Below are positions 4,257 to 5,893 of a DNA stretch of 5,893 nt, in pieces; the stretch's first letter is position 1, and the number at the start of each line of letters is the position of its first letter. Under the pieces are notes generated by a model. The model was not told where the DNA came from. It did not search any database and saw nothing but the letters and a program-made list of their open reading frames with translations. The position numbers and the translations under genes are program-made. This DNA comes from an uncultured Lachnospiraceae bacterium (GTDB lineage: Bacteria > Bacillota > Clostridia > Lachnospirales > Lachnospiraceae). Where the stretch lies: assembly GCA_900554205.1 (NCBI GenBank), contig USGM01000146.1, positions 1 through 5,893 of the forward strand, read 5' to 3'.

Positions 4257-5893
4257 TAATACCTCTCCAGATGGAAAGAATATAACAGCTTCTCCGTGAC
4301 CGGTCTCTGCCTGAGCTTCGTCAGCGCCTCGCTGTAATAATCCAGCTGCGTCTCATAACGGTTTCTCAGCTCCTCCATCGTAGAGACCGCATCCGTTTTA
4401 TAATCGAGCAGTACGATACCGTCCCCCTCCTCAAAGAACACATCGATGATTCCCTGAATCAGCACACTCTCCGTATCAGGGAAATCCCCGCCCAGCTTCG
4501 CTGCACTGACTCCCATGACAAAAGGCTGCTCCCTGTATAATTTTCCCTCGCGCTGCGCGGCGAGCATCCGGTATGCCAGCTCTGATTCCAGAAAATGCAG
4601 CAGCTTGCGCACATTGACCGCATCGGCATACTCCCGCTTTAAACGCCTGCTTGCAACCTCCGCCTCAAGAAAGGCTCTCAGCACAACCGCCGCCTTATCC
4701 TGCCTCCAATGTCCGCGATAGGTCTCGTAATCCTCCCCAGGCGCACCGCCAAGCTCAGAGATCAACTGTTCAAAATCCATCAGCTCCATCACCCTGTGGT
4801 AAGCGTTACCGCGGACGGTTCCGCTGACCGCTTCCTCCTCCCTGCGGAAGGTGGGAATATAGGGCTGTACCTCCTTCTCCTCGAAGGTGTGATATGCCGC
4901 CTCGTCCTTGTCAGCCATGGCGGCGATCTTTAATTCGGAAACCGTGGTCTTCGTGTACAATCCGGCAAGCTTTTCAAACGCATACTTCTCCCGGAGACGG
5001 CTGCGGAGTTTCGCCAGCGCCTCCGCGTCCCCATATTCCCCCGCATGCTCGAGCAGCCTTTCCCTGCCGCCAAGCTCGATCTGTTCCCTAAGATCTCCCA
5101 TCGCCAGATCCGTCTCATTCCACACTGATACCCGGATTCCTGTCTTGCCGAGCACCGGCATGAGAAAATCAAGGTAACTGCTGCTCTCGATGAAATCCGA
5201 ATACAATAGGTGTTCCCCGGCGCTCTCCTCTGCTGCCGCCCACTTCTCCCCGGCATTCTCCAGCGTCGCCGTCAGGATCAGCTTCTCCCGCGCACGGGTC
5301 ATGGCGACATAGAATACCCGGAGTTCCTCCGAAAGACTCTCCTCGCGCAGCTTTCTCGCAAGCGTGCATCTCCGGATCGTCTTGTTGCGGATGCGCTTCA
5401 CGGGATCAACATAATCCATGCCGAGCCCGAGATCCATGTCGAGGATCAGCGACTGATTCACATCCTGCATGTTGAAACGCTTGCTCAGCCCCGAGACAAA
5501 GGTGACGGGAAATTCCAGCCCCTTGCTCTTGTGAATGCTGATAATCCGCACGACATCCGCGTTTTCGTCCAGCAGTCCCGCCTCTCCGTAGTCCACATCA
5601 TATTTTTCGAGCTGCTCCATATAACGGATGAAATGGAACAATCCGAAATAACTCGTCTTCTCAAAGTCGGAGGCTCTTGTCAGAAGCATCTCCACATTCG
5701 CTCGTCTCTTGCTTCCGGCGGGCAGCGCCGTCACATAATTCAGATAATCGAAATCCGTGATCAGCCTCGTCAGCAACTCCCGCACAGGCATGTATACAGT
5801 CAGATGCCTGTACCGGCGTATCATTTCAAGGAAGCGCGCCGTCTTTTCCCGCAGCGCCGTCTCCTCACTTTCGGACAACAGATTGGCATCATC
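4256..5893 (-). CDS. addA: AddA, ATP-dependent helicase/nuclease subunit A (C-terminal part; start outside window)
   Basis: AddA partners AddB in repair of double-strand breaks: it unwinds and degrades DNA ends until a Chi-type site, then leaves a 3' tail for RecA. About 545 C-terminal residues are visible, under half of the family's usual ~1,200. The frame is open to the window edge, so the Walker A and other N-terminal helicase motifs lie outside. Counting from the edge, superfamily 1 motif V appears at about 115-133 (IISIHKSKGLEFPVTFV) and motif VI at about 190-206 (LRVFYVAMTRAREKLIL). The RecB-family nuclease domain fills the C terminus: GNAYH with H366, GIIDV with D484, LDYKTD with D497 and K499, and QLDYY (Q516 to Y519/Y520). 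All catalytic residues are intact. The protein ends LERY with a TAG stop. addB commonly lies upstream of addA, which would be to the right of this window. Confidence 0.96.
   Translation of the reverse strand, partial: DDANLLSESEETALREKTARFLEMIRRYRHLTVYMPVRELLTRLITDFDYLNYVTALPAGSKRRANVEMLLTRASDFEKTSYFGLFHFIRYMEQLEKYDVDYGEAGLLDENADVVRIISIHKSKGLEFPVTFVSGLSKRFNMQDVNQSLILDMDLGLGMDYVDPVKRIRNKTIRRCTLARKLREESLSEELRVFYVAMTRAREKLILTATLENAGEKWAAAEESAGEHLLYSDFIESSSYLDFLMPVLGKTGIRVSVWNETDLAMGDLREQIELGGRERLLEHAGEYGDAEALAKLRSRLREKYAFEKLAGLYTKTTVSELKIAAMADKDEAAYHTFEEKEVQPYIPTFRREEEAVSGTVRGNAYHRVMELMDFEQLISELGGAPGEDYETYRGHWRQDKAAVVLRAFLEAEVASRRLKREYADAVNVRKLLHFLESELAYRMLAAQREGKLYREQPFVMGVSAAKLGGDFPDTESVLIQGIIDVFFEEGDGIVLLDYKTDAVSTMEELRNRYETQLDYYSEALTKLRQRPVTEKLLYSFHLERY

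Noticed and set aside
4930..5369. Small frames overlapping addA on both strands
   Set aside because: They overlap well-conserved AddA coding sequence in other frames and have no motifs of their own.

Overview
This window looks like the chromosome of a low-G+C Gram-positive anaerobe of the class Clostridia, probably a Lachnospiraceae-type gut organism. The evidence is the AddA-type (not RecB-type) helicase-nuclease, a ThiT thiamine S-component under a TPP riboswitch, a strong AAGGAGG Shine-Dalgarno, and a Rae1/YacP-type domain typical of Firmicutes. The coding regions are fairly G+C-rich for that group. Genus cannot be assigned from the sequence.

Layout, left to right. Positions 1-494 carry no convincing gene. 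They hold an AT-rich stretch, a 53-bp tandem repeat (three clear copies, 175-333, plus a decayed fourth) and a 68-bp inverted-repeat structure. Positions 3176-495 (minus strand) encode one 893-residue protein. Its first ~620 residues are a five-domain EF-G/Tet(M)-like ribosomal GTPase, and its last ~140 residues are a Rae1/YacP-type NYN endoribonuclease. A ~130-residue hydrophilic linker joins the two parts. Divergent from it, a consensus promoter (3170-3198) drives a TPP riboswitch (3231-3319) and its terminator/RBS switch (3307-3407), which controls thiT (3408-3989). A 266-bp intergenic region with short direct and inverted repeats follows. The C-terminal ~545 residues of AddA (minus strand, 5893-4256) then run out of the right edge, convergent with thiT.

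The genes do not form one pathway. ThiT is the thiamine-binding subunit of an ECF transporter and is shut off by TPP. AddA processes double-strand DNA breaks together with AddB. The GTPase-nuclease fusion is the most interesting item. Both halves belong to families that act at the ribosomal A site, so the architecture suggests one factor that docks on ribosomes through its GTPase body and cleaves mRNA there. The loop that Tet(M) uses to displace tetracycline has been replaced, so the protein is probably not a tetracycline-resistance determinant despite its likely automatic annotation.
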